This document shows, piece after piece, positions 11,826-21,300 of a stretch of 32,542 nt of DNA; the stretch's first letter is position 1, and each line of letters opens with the position of its first letter. A model generated the notes under the pieces. It did not search any database. It saw only the letters and a list, made by a program, of their open reading frames with translations, and was not told the DNA's origin. The position numbers and the translations under genes were made by a program. Source of the stretch: Flavobacterium sp. ACAM 123 (GTDB lineage: Bacteria; Bacteroidota; Bacteroidia; Flavobacteriales; Flavobacteriaceae); NCBI RefSeq assembly GCF_000264055.1, contig NZ_AJXL01000042.1, positions 1 to 32,542 of the forward strand, written 5' to 3'.

Positions 11826-14800
11826 TTATACAATATTTTCTTTTTTAGGTTCTTCATTCCCATCTTCGGTAGAGTTGACAGAGGATTCCCATTTTTTTCT
11901 CTCAGTCACATAATAAATCAATGGCACGACAATCAATGTTAGAATAGTAGAAACGATTGCTCCAAATACTAATGAAATCGCCAAGCCTTGAAATAACGGA
12001 TCAAATAAGATAATGGAAGCGCCTATAACTACTGCTCCAGTCGTCAAAAGAATAGGGGAGGTTCTTACTGCTCCTGCTTCAATAATCGCTTGTTTTAATG
12101 GTTCTCCATCATTTAATCTTATTTCGATAAAGTCAATCAGCAAAACGGAGTTTCGTACCATAACTCCTGCCAAGGCTATCATCCCAATAAAAGAAGTTGC
12201 TGTGAAATAAGCACCTAATAACCAGTGCCCAAAGACAATCCCGATTAACGATAGCGGAATCGCTAGCATCATCACCATTGGTGTTTTGAAGTTCTGGAAC
12301 CAGCCCACAATCAACATATAAATAATCACGATAGCTACTAGAAAGGCTACTCCTAAATCACGGAATACTTCTAATGTTATCTGCCATTCACCATCCCATT
12401 TTACCGTAAAATTACTTTCATCTGTAGGTTGGTCCATGTATAATTCATTGAGTTGGTATCCTTTTGGAATTTTCATTTTATCTAATTTCTCCGTCATTCC
12501 CAGAATCGCATACACCGGACTTTCTAATGCTCCAGCCATATCAGCAGTCACATAAACCACTCGTTTTTGATCTTTTCTATAAATAGTTTTTTGTAATGTG
12601 TCTGTTTTTACTTTTACCAAATCACTCACCGGAATCATATTCCCTTGGCTTCCTTTTATTTTCAGGTTCTGAATGTCTTGCAAGCTCGTTTTGTCTTTAT
12701 CGTCAAGCGAAAGAGCAATCCCTACATTGTTATTTGAATTTTCAGCGTACAAACTAGAGATAGGATATTCTTGCAATAAATACGTCAAATTCCCAACTAT
12801 TTGTTGCGGTGCAATGCCGTTCAGCATCGCTTTTTCCTTTTCAACTACCAGTTTGTACTCCGTTTGATCGGCTTCCACAGTCCAGTCGATATCTACAACA
12901 CCAGCTGTTTTATGCAGAATATCCTTTACTTGTGACGCCACTTTAATCTGGCCCTCATAATTGGGTCCGTATACCTCAGCTACTAATGTTGATAAAACAG
13001 GGGGTCCCGGTGGCACTTCGATGATTTTTACATTCGCCGCATATTTTTTGGCGATTTTTTGAATTTCAGGACGAACCTTTTTAGCAATCTCGTGACTTTG
13101 TAATTTTCGATCTCCTTTGTGTAATAAATTCACTTGAATATCGGCCATATTGCTTCCACTACGCAAATCATAATGACGCACTAATCCGTTAAAAGTGATT
13201 GGAGCCGATGTTCCAATGTAGTTTTGATAATCAACAACTTCTGGTACTGTTGTCAAATATTGTGCGATTTCTTTAGTAACGGCTGATGTTCTTTCCAGAG
13301 TTGTTCCTTCCGGCATATCAATTATTACTTGAAATTCATTTTTATTATCAAAAGGCAACATTTTTACTAAAACGGATTGGGTGAAAAACATACCAATAGA
13401 ACCAAATAATAATAGAACTGTTATCCCAACAAGGACTCTTCGCTTCATACTGCTTTCCAACAAAGGACGCTCTAGCCTGTTGTATATTTTATAAATTCGG
13501 CTTGTTTCTAAGCCTTCGGCATCTTTATGCTTTTGCTCGTCTTTTTTTTCCGAAGTATTATTTAAATTTTGGATGTCAAGAACCCACTCTTTATCTTTAT
13601 TGGAAGATTCTTTTTTGTTGTGGGTTTCTTGTAATAAATGATACCCCAAATAAGGCGTAACTGTCAAGGCAACAAACAGGGACAATATCATGGCAATCGA
13701 AGCTCCAATAGGCATCGGACTCATATAAGGACCCATCATTCCAGATACAAATGCCATTGGTAAAATAGCGGCAATAACCGTAAATGTTGCTAAAATCGTT
13801 GGATTTCCTACTTCGTTTATCGCATAAATAGCGGCTTGTTTAAACGGGAGTCGCTTCATCTTGAAATGCCTGTGCATATTCTCGGCGATAATAATACTGT
13901 CATCGACGACAATTCCCACGACGAAAACCAGTGCAAAAAGTGTGATGCGGTTCAACGTATAATCCAGCATATAATAACTGAATAAAGTCAAAGCAAAAGT
14001 CAATGGAACAGAGAAGAAGACCACTAATCCACCGCGCCATCCCATGGCAAACATGACTAAGATCGTAACCGCCAATATAGCGATACCCAAGTGTAGTAAT
14101 AATTCACCCACTTTATCAGAGGCGGTTTCACCGTAATTACGGGTTACTTCAACATGAACATCATTAGGAATCATCGTCGTTTTTAGATGGTCAACTTTGG
14201 CAATGATTTTCTCTGATATTTTCATTGCATCTGCTCCTTTTACCTTACCAACAGATAGGGTTACGGCAGGATATTCTGATTTTGCATCTTTATATTTTTC
14301 ATTTGATTTGCTATACCCAAAAGACACGTAACTTTTTGCGGTAGACGGTCCGTCTTGAACCATAGCTACTTGTTTTAGGTAAACAGGTCTGCTTTTATTG
14401 ATACCTACAACCAGATTTTCCACATCTTCTGATGAGGTTAAGAATTTACCAGTCGTGATCAAATATTCCTCATCATTATTGACAAAGCTACCGGATTGAG
14501 AGCTGCTATTACTGGCTTGAATCATTTGCATGATACCTAAGGGATCAATGCCGTTCTCTGCCATTTTATCTTTGTCCAAAACTACTTTCAGTACTCGGTT
14601 TCTTCCGCCAATTTCTTCCGTTATGGCAACATCTTTGACTTTTTCTACTTCAGAGGTTACTTCTTCAGCGATTTGGCGCAATTGAAAACCGTCCATTTTG
14701 TCGCTCCAAAGCGTGATCCCAAGCATGGGTACATCATCAATAGAACGTGTTTTTACCATCGGTTTAGAAACCCCTTTTGGAAACATATTCTCATGTTTGG

Positions 14801-15152
14801 CGAGTTCGTCGTATAATTTCACATACGAACGCTCGACATCCTCACCTACATAAAATTGAACGATGAGCAGTGCCTGACCATTCATGGCCATAGTATGAAT
14901 GTGTTCAACTCCTTTAATATTTGAGATGATTTTCTCTAAAGGTTTCGCCACACGGCTTTCCACCTCAGTGGGGCTCGCTCCTGGATATCCCACCATGACG
15001 TCAGCCATTGGGACAATAATTTGTGGCTCTTCTTCTCTTGGAATAAGAAAAGAACTGTAAACACCAATGATCATCAAACCAACCATCATCAAAATCGTTA
15101 GCTTTGAGTTGATGAAAAAGTTGGCAATTTTGCCTGAAATTCCTTCTTGCAT
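11826..15152 (-). CDS. RND efflux transporter permease (AcrB-like)
   Basis: 1108-aa inner-membrane proton/drug antiporter, normal for RND pumps. The first transmembrane helix follows a short cytoplasmic start (KIANFFINSKLTILMMVGLM). The porter part has YPGASPTEVESRVAKPLEKII. TM4, near residue 415, has VGIVVDDSIIIAENMHRHFK, the acidic pair that carries protons. The second half has MPEGTTLERTSAVTKEI, PPGPPVLSTL and MIALAGVMVRNSVLLIDFIE. A charged insertion of about 60 residues (HNKKESSNKDKEW ... EKKDEQKHKDAEG) lies between TM6 and TM7 and is expected to be cytoplasmic. It works with the adaptor and outer-membrane channel encoded upstream. The acidic DD motif fits drug/solute export better than the classic metal pump pattern, but the substrate is unknown. 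Confidence 0.95.
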   Translation of the reverse strand: MQEGISGKIANFFINSKLTILMMVGLMIIGVYSSFLIPREEEPQIIVPMADVMVGYPGASPTEVESRVAKPLEKIISNIKGVEHIHTMAMNGQALLIVQFYVGEDVERSYVKLYDELAKHENMFPKGVSKPMVKTRSIDDVPMLGITLWSDKMDGFQLRQIAEEVTSEVEKVKDVAITEEIGGRNRVLKVVLDKDKMAENGIDPLGIMQMIQASNSSSQSGSFVNNDEEYLITTGKFLTSSEDVENLVVGINKSRPVYLKQVAMVQDGPSTAKSYVSFGYSKSNEKYKDAKSEYPAVTLSVGKVKGADAMKISEKIIAKVDHLKTTMIPNDVHVEVTRNYGETASDKVGELLLHLGIAILAVTILVMFAMGWRGGLVVFFSVPLTFALTLFSYYMLDYTLNRITLFALVFVVGIVVDDSIIIAENMHRHFKMKRLPFKQAAIYAINEVGNPTILATFTVIAAILPMAFVSGMMGPYMSPMPIGASIAMILSLFVALTVTPYLGYHLLQETHNKKESSNKDKEWVLDIQNLNNTSEKKDEQKHKDAEGLETSRIYKIYNRLERPLLESSMKRRVLVGITVLLLFGSIGMFFTQSVLVKMLPFDNKNEFQVIIDMPEGTTLERTSAVTKEIAQYLTTVPEVVDYQNYIGTSAPITFNGLVRHYDLRSGSNMADIQVNLLHKGDRKLQSHEIAKKVRPEIQKIAKKYAANVKIIEVPPGPPVLSTLVAEVYGPNYEGQIKVASQVKDILHKTAGVVDIDWTVEADQTEYKLVVEKEKAMLNGIAPQQIVGNLTYLLQEYPISSLYAENSNNNVGIALSLDDKDKTSLQDIQNLKIKGSQGNMIPVSDLVKVKTDTLQKTIYRKDQKRVVYVTADMAGALESPVYAILGMTEKLDKMKIPKGYQLNELYMDQPTDESNFTVKWDGEWQITLEVFRDLGVAFLVAIVIIYMLIVGWFQNFKTPMVMMLAIPLSLIGIVFGHWLLGAYFTATSFIGMIALAGVMVRNSVLLIDFIEIRLNDGEPLKQAIIEAGAVRTSPILLTTGAVVIGASIILFDPLFQGLAISLVFGAIVSTILTLIVVPLIYYVTERKKWESSVNSTEDGNEEPKKENIV

Positions 15153-15168
15153 ACTATTTTATTTATTT

Positions 15169-15285
15169 GGGCGTGACCACAAGGGTCGGGCTATTCGTTA
15201 CAATCTTTTTCTTGTTCTCGATATTTCCGCTAAAAAGCGTAAACTCGAACTGACTAAAAAGGATTTTCGCTACTATCCCTCACGC
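15169..15285 (-). repeat. Dispersed structured element, copy 2
   Basis: On the minus strand it reads gcgtgagggatagtagcg, then atccttttt, a longer variable middle with internal inverted segments, aaaaagattg, cgaatagcccgaccc, ending tcacgccc. The conserved blocks match copy 1 at 10759-10862. The closing stem is one pair longer here (gcgtga/tcacgc). It fills most of the 166-bp spacer between the adaptor and RND pump genes and is oriented with transcription of that operon. Confidence 0.72.
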
Positions 15286-15318
15286 GGAATTAACAATAAT
15301 TTATTTACTGAACACTGC

Positions 15319-16401
15319 TTATTTAACACTCACCTTCGCCCCGTTAAATAATTTTCCTTCGGCAGAGACTATGTAGTTTTCATCAGCGGATAATCCGGAT
15401 AAGACTTCGACTTTTTCACCATATTTTTTTCCTGTTCTCAACCACCTTAGAATTGCGACGTTTTCATTACTCACAGTATATATTCCAGTAAGTTGTCCTT
15501 GTCTTACTAAAGCACTTTCAGGAACTAAAACCATTGTGTTTGGGGTGGTAGTGCCTTTGTTTTCTATCGGGAATTGTACATTGACAAACATTCCTGACAA
15601 AACAGAACTGTCCGTTTTGTCTAAATTTATTTTGACTAAATATTGCCCTCCTGTATTCTTAGCAGATACGCTCACTTCGCTTACTTTACCAGTTAGTTTT
15701 TCGTTTGATGATTTTACTAAAACGGTTACCGGCATTCCTTTTTTGATAGAAGTGATGTCATTTTCTGATACCATAGCGCTAACCTCTAATTTAGAAGCGC
15801 CTTCTACACTTACTAAAGGCATTCCAGGATTGGCCATATCACCTTCTTTTACATAAGTATTTGTTACCACTCCAGAAAACGGTGCTGTGATATTAGCGTA
15901 GTTGAATTGTGCCATTACCTCATTTCGCATTTGTCGTGCCCCTTCTAATCCTGCTTTTGCCATTTCATAACGAGCCGTCATATCGTCTAATTCTTTTTGT
16001 GAAGCACTTTGTTGTTTGAACAACGTGACAAAACGATCGTAGTCTTTTTTAGCATTTTTATATCCGGCAGTGGCCTGCAAGATACTGGCGTCAACCTGTG
16101 CTTTTTTAGCCAGTAAATCAGAATTATTGATGCTGACTAATAACTGACCTGATTTCACTTTCTGTCCTATTTGCACATATACTTTGGTTATATAACCCAT
16201 CATTCGCGTACTTAAATCTGCGCTGTTTTCTGCTTCAATTTTTCCACTTGCACTTACAAAATCGCTGTTGGCTTTTTCTGAGACTCCACTTACTTTAACC
16301 GCAATTGCTGGAGATTCTGCCAGCGCTTCTTTTTTTTCTTCGTTACAGGAAGATAATGTAGCGATTGCTATTGCAATGAATAGTATATATATATTTTTCA
16401 T
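15319..16401 (-). CDS. HlyD-family periplasmic adaptor, lipoprotein (efflux RND)
   Basis: 360-aa membrane fusion protein bridging the RND pump and outer-membrane channel. The signal peptide ends in the lipobox LSSC with Cys19 as lipid anchor (MKNIYILFIAIAIATLSSC). After it come the first beta/lipoyl half (GYITKVYVQIGQKVKSGQLL), a helical hairpin (about residues 95-165, with KKDYDRFVTLFKQQSASQKE), the second lipoyl half (NITAPFSGVVTNTYVKEGD) and the beta-barrel and membrane-proximal domains to GLSADENYIVSAEGKLFNGA. Start is the ATG at 16401-16399. It is the middle gene of the efflux operon, 202 bp after the TolC-like gene. Confidence 0.94.
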   Translation of the reverse strand: MKNIYILFIAIAIATLSSCNEEKKEALAESPAIAVKVSGVSEKANSDFVSASGKIEAENSADLSTRMMGYITKVYVQIGQKVKSGQLLVSINNSDLLAKKAQVDASILQATAGYKNAKKDYDRFVTLFKQQSASQKELDDMTARYEMAKAGLEGARQMRNEVMAQFNYANITAPFSGVVTNTYVKEGDMANPGMPLVSVEGASKLEVSAMVSENDITSIKKGMPVTVLVKSSNEKLTGKVSEVSVSAKNTGGQYLVKINLDKTDSSVLSGMFVNVQFPIENKGTTTPNTMVLVPESALVRQGQLTGIYTVSNENVAILRWLRTGKKYGEKVEVLSGLSADENYIVSAEGKLFNGAKVSVK

Positions 16402-16441
16402 GAGTATGATTTAATTGGTTTGCTTTATTTTTTTCTTTTTT

Positions 16442-16572
16442 AAACACATAGAGACATAGTTTTTATACTTTTCATGTAAAAGCTATGCTTTCGGATAGTT
16501 CCACATAGTAATGTGGAAATAAAATGCCTATGAAATTCTTCGCAATATATTTTTATATGATTCTATGTGTTT
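16442..16572. repeat. Palindromic repeat family, copy 3
   Basis: Bounded by aaacacatagagacata (16442-16458) and tatgattctatgtgttt (16556-16572), 15 of 17 pairing. Internally it carries a perfect hairpin ttccacat/atgtggaa (16499-16518). The tccacatag motif is shared with copies 1 and 2. It occupies the spacer between the TolC-like and adaptor genes. Confidence 0.75.
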
Positions 16573-16603
16573 CAATTTTTTCTTTATTCTGTTTTCTTAC
16601 CGC

Positions 16604-17917
16604 TTATTTTGTTAAAAACTGTAAATATTCCTGAGTGTAATTGTATTCAAAAACAGCTTGTAAATATTCCAGTTCTTTTTTGAATAGCTGCGTTTCAGAT
16701 TGTAATAAGTCTGTCGTTTTTTCTAATCCTTGGGCAAAACGATTACTTCTTATTCTGTATGCTTCCTGTGATTGTTCTAAATCCAACATGGAAAGGCCTA
16801 CCTTGTTTTCGGCATCATTCAACTGGCGATTCGCTTTGTTTAATTCTAGTTGGCTTTTGGCTTTGTATTGTTGAATTTCAATCTTCGCTTTTTGGAAATC
16901 AGCTTTCGCTTTTTCCATTTTTCCAATTGATTTATATCCGTCAAATACATTCCATACTAATTGAGCTCCCACTACATATCCTTTTGCGTTAGTCCCAAAA
17001 AGTGTGTCATCGTACAATTCATAACTACCAAAAGCATTTAAACGGGGCAAGAAAGTCGTTTTACTCGATTGCAACATTTTTTGATATGCTTCAGTAGATT
17101 GTTCCATCGCCTGAATGTCTTTTCTGTTTGCAGAAAGCGATGTGTTAATCGTTTTTAAAGTAATGGTGTTTTCTAATCCTTCAGCAGGCTTGTAGACAGC
17201 ACCGGTAAGATCTTCGTTCAATAGAAAAGCCAAGTAATCAGAGGCGTTTTGTACGTTAGTTTTTGCATATTGCAATTGGTTTTTTATTTCATTAACGCGA
17301 ACTTGCACGGATAGTAAATCTGTTTTTTGAAGAATTCCTTGTTTGAAATAGTTTCCTACTAATTTCAAATTTTCTACACCAGTAGCAGTTGCTTTTTCTA
17401 AAACAGCAACTGCTTTATAGGCAAGCTGCAATTCCATAAAAGATTTGTTTACTTCCAGTTCTAAGTATTCTTTTGTGCGTTCTCTTTGTAACTCAAAGGC
17501 ATTCATTTTAGCTCTTGCAGCCTGTCTTCCATACAATCCATCTACATTAATGATGGGCTGCAGAATTTCAATTTTAGTAGCAAAGTTTGTTGTTCGATTT
17601 GGATTATTTAATAGTTCTGGGTTAAAATCAGAGGCTGTTATTGTCGCCTGATTCAATTTAGACCCAAAAGCCATCAGAGGATTGTTAGTGGCAATAGCGG
17701 TGTGCGAAGCAGTTATGTTGGGTAAAAATAACGAGTTGGATTGTCTGTAATCTGCCTGTGCTGATTTAAATTCCTGGTTGGCAATCTTAATTTGTAAATT
17801 TTTATCAGCAACTTTCTGCCAAAGATCAACTTTCGAAATAGACAAGGTATCTTGACCATAACTATAGTATGAAATTGAAATTGTGGCTAATAGTATTATT
17901 ACATTTATTTTCTTCAT
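16604..17917 (-). CDS. TolC family outer-membrane efflux protein
   Basis: 437 aa with an N-terminal signal peptide (KKINVIILLATISISYYSYGQ). The body is long amphipathic helices with the typical internal repeat: LWQKVADKNLQIKIANQEFKSAQADYRQSNSLFLPNITAS in the first half and TFLPRLNAFGSYELYDD plus the terminal helices (QSQEAYRIRSNRFAQGLEKTTDLL) in the second. This is the OEP fold that trimerises into an outer-membrane channel with a periplasmic tunnel. It is the first gene of the tripartite efflux operon (channel, adaptor, pump). Promoter and possible activator site lie directly upstream. Confidence 0.94.
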   Translation of the reverse strand: MKKINVIILLATISISYYSYGQDTLSISKVDLWQKVADKNLQIKIANQEFKSAQADYRQSNSLFLPNITASHTAIATNNPLMAFGSKLNQATITASDFNPELLNNPNRTTNFATKIEILQPIINVDGLYGRQAARAKMNAFELQRERTKEYLELEVNKSFMELQLAYKAVAVLEKATATGVENLKLVGNYFKQGILQKTDLLSVQVRVNEIKNQLQYAKTNVQNASDYLAFLLNEDLTGAVYKPAEGLENTITLKTINTSLSANRKDIQAMEQSTEAYQKMLQSSKTTFLPRLNAFGSYELYDDTLFGTNAKGYVVGAQLVWNVFDGYKSIGKMEKAKADFQKAKIEIQQYKAKSQLELNKANRQLNDAENKVGLSMLDLEQSQEAYRIRSNRFAQGLEKTTDLLQSETQLFKKELEYLQAVFEYNYTQEYLQFLTK

Positions 17918-17940
17918 AATTTTAATTTCTAATTATTGTA

Positions 17941-17948
17941 CAAAGATA
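17941..17948 (-). promoter_or_regulatory. Efflux operon promoter -7 box
   Basis: TATCTTTG on the minus strand is an exact TAnnTTTG match, 23 nt before the ATG of the TolC-like gene. No TTTG is found at the usual -33 distance, suggesting an activator-dependent promoter. Confidence 0.65.
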
Positions 17949-17970
17949 ATTTCACAAGAAGGGCTACACA

Positions 17971-17984
17971 GTAACAAATGTCAC
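17971..17984. promoter_or_regulatory. Imperfect palindrome, possible Crp/Fnr-type activator site
   Basis: gtaacaaatgtcac has 6-nt arms with one mismatch and resembles TGTGA-N6-TCACA type sites in its wider context (actgtgacatttgttactgt on the minus strand). Its centre is about 40 bp upstream of the start inferred from the -7 box, the position of a class II activator. The regulator is not in this window. Confidence 0.4.
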
Positions 17985-18260
17985 AGTAGAAGAATAAAAT
18001 GAAAAAAGGGCTGTATAATTGATTAAAGCAATCTGCGTTTCTGACCTAACAATCTGTTTTTGTGTTTTTAGCATATTCATATATTAAAAACAGAAGAATA
18101 ACCGCATGTATTTATGTAACTATATGTTTTACAGGTATTTATTATTTTGATAAATTTAAACTCTAGATTGCAGAATGTAAACGGGGCTGTTTAAAGTAGC
18201 ATGTAAATAAAAAAAATAATATTGTTTAAAAAGATAAATGGAGAATAAATTAATTTTTAG

Positions 18261-18300
18261 TGTAGTTGGACGGATATTATTGTAGTTGAACGTGTATTAT
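18261..18300 (+). repeat. Two 20-bp tandem direct repeats before the giant kinase gene
   Basis: tgtagttggacggatattat (18261-18280) is followed without gap by tgtagttgaacgtgtattat (18281-18300), 17 of 20 identical. The 20-bp period is about two helical turns, so both copies present the same face. They end 28 bp before the ATG, suggesting a binding site for a regulator that uses direct repeats. Confidence 0.65.
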
Positions 18301-18328
18301 TTGTATATTGCCTCATAATCAAATTTTT

Positions 18329-21300
18329 ATGAATAAAAAGTTTCCCCAGTCTACTCACGAAGATTTACTCAAGATAATAGCAAATCAAGAGGAACAAATA
18401 AATAAACTAAGCGAAGGCGGTAACACGTTAGCCAGTTTTGAATTCTACCTCAAGGAATCCGAGGATTTTTTATGTATCGCTGGAACTGACGGCTTTTATA
18501 AAGAAGTAAATCCAGCATTCTCGAAAAAAACCGGGTACACAAAAAAGGAATTGCTTAGTACCAGTTTGCTTTCATTTATTCATCCTGAAGATATAGTAAA
18601 AACGAATATTGAAATAGAACGACTGTTTAACGGTCAGACTTCAACAAGTTTCGAAAATAGATATATTAAAAAAAATGGAGAGGTTTTAATTATTCAATGG
18701 AATAGTAGTTTTGAGCCCACTGGAAAACTTATTTATGGAATAGGCAGGGATGTATCCCAGATGCGAGAAGCGCAACTGAAAATAGTTACTAATGAGAGAC
18801 TGTTAAATGACGCTCAAAAAATCGCGAAGATTGGAAGTTGGGAATTCGATGTAATCAATAAAAAAATGATTTGGTCGGAAGAATTATATTCCATTTATGA
18901 AGTTAAAAAGAATTCAAAAGAGAAGTTATTTCAATCTTATTTAAAACGATTCTCAAAAAAAGCTATTGCTGTATTTGAAAATAAAATTAAGCAATGTTTC
19001 TTGGATAAGAAGCCTTTTGAAATTGAGGAGGCGGCTCATTTTTCTAGTAATAGAATAAAATGGCTTAACGTAGTCGTTATTCCTGTAACGGATATAAATG
19101 GAAAGGTCATAGCTCTACAGGGGAATACACAAGACGTCTCTTTAAAAAGAGAAATAGAAGAAACATTAAAAGCTAAGGAGCAAATTGAAATTATTCTTAA
19201 CGCAAAATTAATTGAAGAGGAAAGTAACAGTAAATTTAGAAGCTATATTGATAATGCTCCTGAGGGAGTTTTTGTCGTTGATGAAAAAGGGAATTATTTA
19301 GAAGTAAATGCTGCTGCTTCTTTTATAACTGGCTTCTCCAAAGAGGAGCTGCTAGTGATGAAATTCGGCGATTTATCCACTCCAGAATCACGTAAAAATA
19401 CCATAAAACAATTTAAAACTCTTCAGGAAACGGGTAGTTTAAAAGGAGAGCTTGAAACGGTTCATAAAAGCGGAGAAATTGTAAATGTTTCAGTTGATGC
19501 AGTAAGACTATCAGAGAGCCGTTTCCTGACATTTGTAAAAGATATAACAGAAAGCAAAAAGGCAAAAAAGCTACTTACTAATACATTTGAACGTATAACT
19601 GATGCTTTTGTGGCACTAGATACGAATTGGTGTTATACCTACCTCAATAAAAAAGCGGGAGAAATATATAATCGAAATCCGGAGGATATGATTGGCAAGA
19701 ATATTTGGAAGGAATATCCTCAAGCCATAAACCTCCCTTTTTTTACGGCCTGCCAGCATTCAATTGAACAACAACAATATATTTATATTGAGGAGTACGA
19801 TGCCCCCTCGGGTTTATGGTTTGAAGACCAGATTTACCCTTCGGCTGATGGCTTATCTATTTTTTTTAGAGACATATCCGAAAAGAAAAATGCGGAGGCG
19901 ATTATTGAAAAGAGCGAAAAATATTTTAGAGCTTTAGTAGAGAATAATCAAGGAATTATCACTGTTATTGATGCAGCATATAAAGTTATTTTTCGAAGTG
20001 CTTCATCAGCCCGCGTCACGGGTTATTCAAATGCGGAATTTGATGTCATTAAAGGGGAAGACTATTATCATCCAGATTACTTAGAGTATGTCTATAATAA
20101 GATTCAAGAGTCCATCAAGAAGCCCAATATTCCTATTCCTGCATTATTTCAGGTAAAACACAGAGATGGAAGGTATATCTGGTTAGAAGGTGTATTGAAT
20201 AACAGGCTTGATGATCCTAGCATAGCAGGCATTATTACAAATTTTAGAGATATTACTGAAAAAATAGCTTCTGAATTAAAATTAAAACAAAGAGAACAAC
20301 GTTTTCAGGCACTAGTTGAGAATAATGAAGGTATTATTTCATTGGTGAACATAGAAAAGAAAAGTATATTTCGCAGCGCTTCCTCTGAGCGAATAACAGG
20401 ATGGACAGATGAGGAATTTGATAGTATTCCTGAAAACGAATTTATTCACCCTGATTGCATGGCGCATTGGCAACAGACTAGGCAAAAAATATTGATCTCT
20501 CCAGGTTTGCCGGTACCGGTGTTGTTCCGCGTAAAGCATAAAAAAGGCCATTATATTTGGCTGGAAGGTATTTTAAATAATATGCTTCACGACAACAACC
20601 TCCAGGCAGTAGTAGTTAATTTAAGGGAGGTTACTGAGAGAATTGAGGCGAATAATACGTTAACAAAGGAAAGAGATGTTTTTGCTAAAGTAGCCGCAAC
20701 TTCCCCAGGTTTAATTTACTCGATGCGTCAGAATAAAGATGGATCTTTAAGTTATCCTTATGCAAGCGATGCGATAACAGCTGTATATGGATTTAATCAT
20801 GCCGAAATAGAAAATGATGCCAATAAGATTTTTGCATTGATTCACCCTGAAGATGTAGACGCTGTAATTGAAAAAGTTAAAACCTCAAAGGCTAAATTAG
20901 TTCCTCTTAAAGGTAGATATCGCTATTTTCATCCATCAAAAGGATTAGTCTGGCATGAGGTAAACTCTTTGCCGGTAGTCGAATTAGAAGGAACAGTTAT
21001 CTGTCATGGTATTGTAACGGATATAACAGAGCGAATAGAGGAGGAGCATAAACTGCTTAAAGTCAATCGACTGTATTCATTCATCAGCCAGATTAATCAG
21101 CTTATTGTTCGCGCTACTAACGAAGAAACACTTTTTAAAGAGGCTTGTACTATAGCGCTTGAAGTAGGTAAGTTTGAGATGGCGTGGATTGGGTTAATTG
21201 ATTCCAAAACAGATGAAGTGGTACCTGTAATGATTTCCGGCGCAGACAAAGGGTATTTCTCCAATATTAAAACGATTTCAACTAATAATGATATACTACA

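Larger units (their letters stand above)
17918..18328. other. Divergent intergenic region between the efflux operon and the giant kinase
   Basis: 411 bp at the point where gene direction switches. It holds the minus-strand efflux promoter (17941-17948), an imperfect palindrome (17971-17984) and, near the kinase side, two 20-bp tandem repeats (18261-18300). No ORF or RNA gene was recognised in 18000-18250. No convincing Bacteroidota promoter was found for the kinase. Confidence 0.7.
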
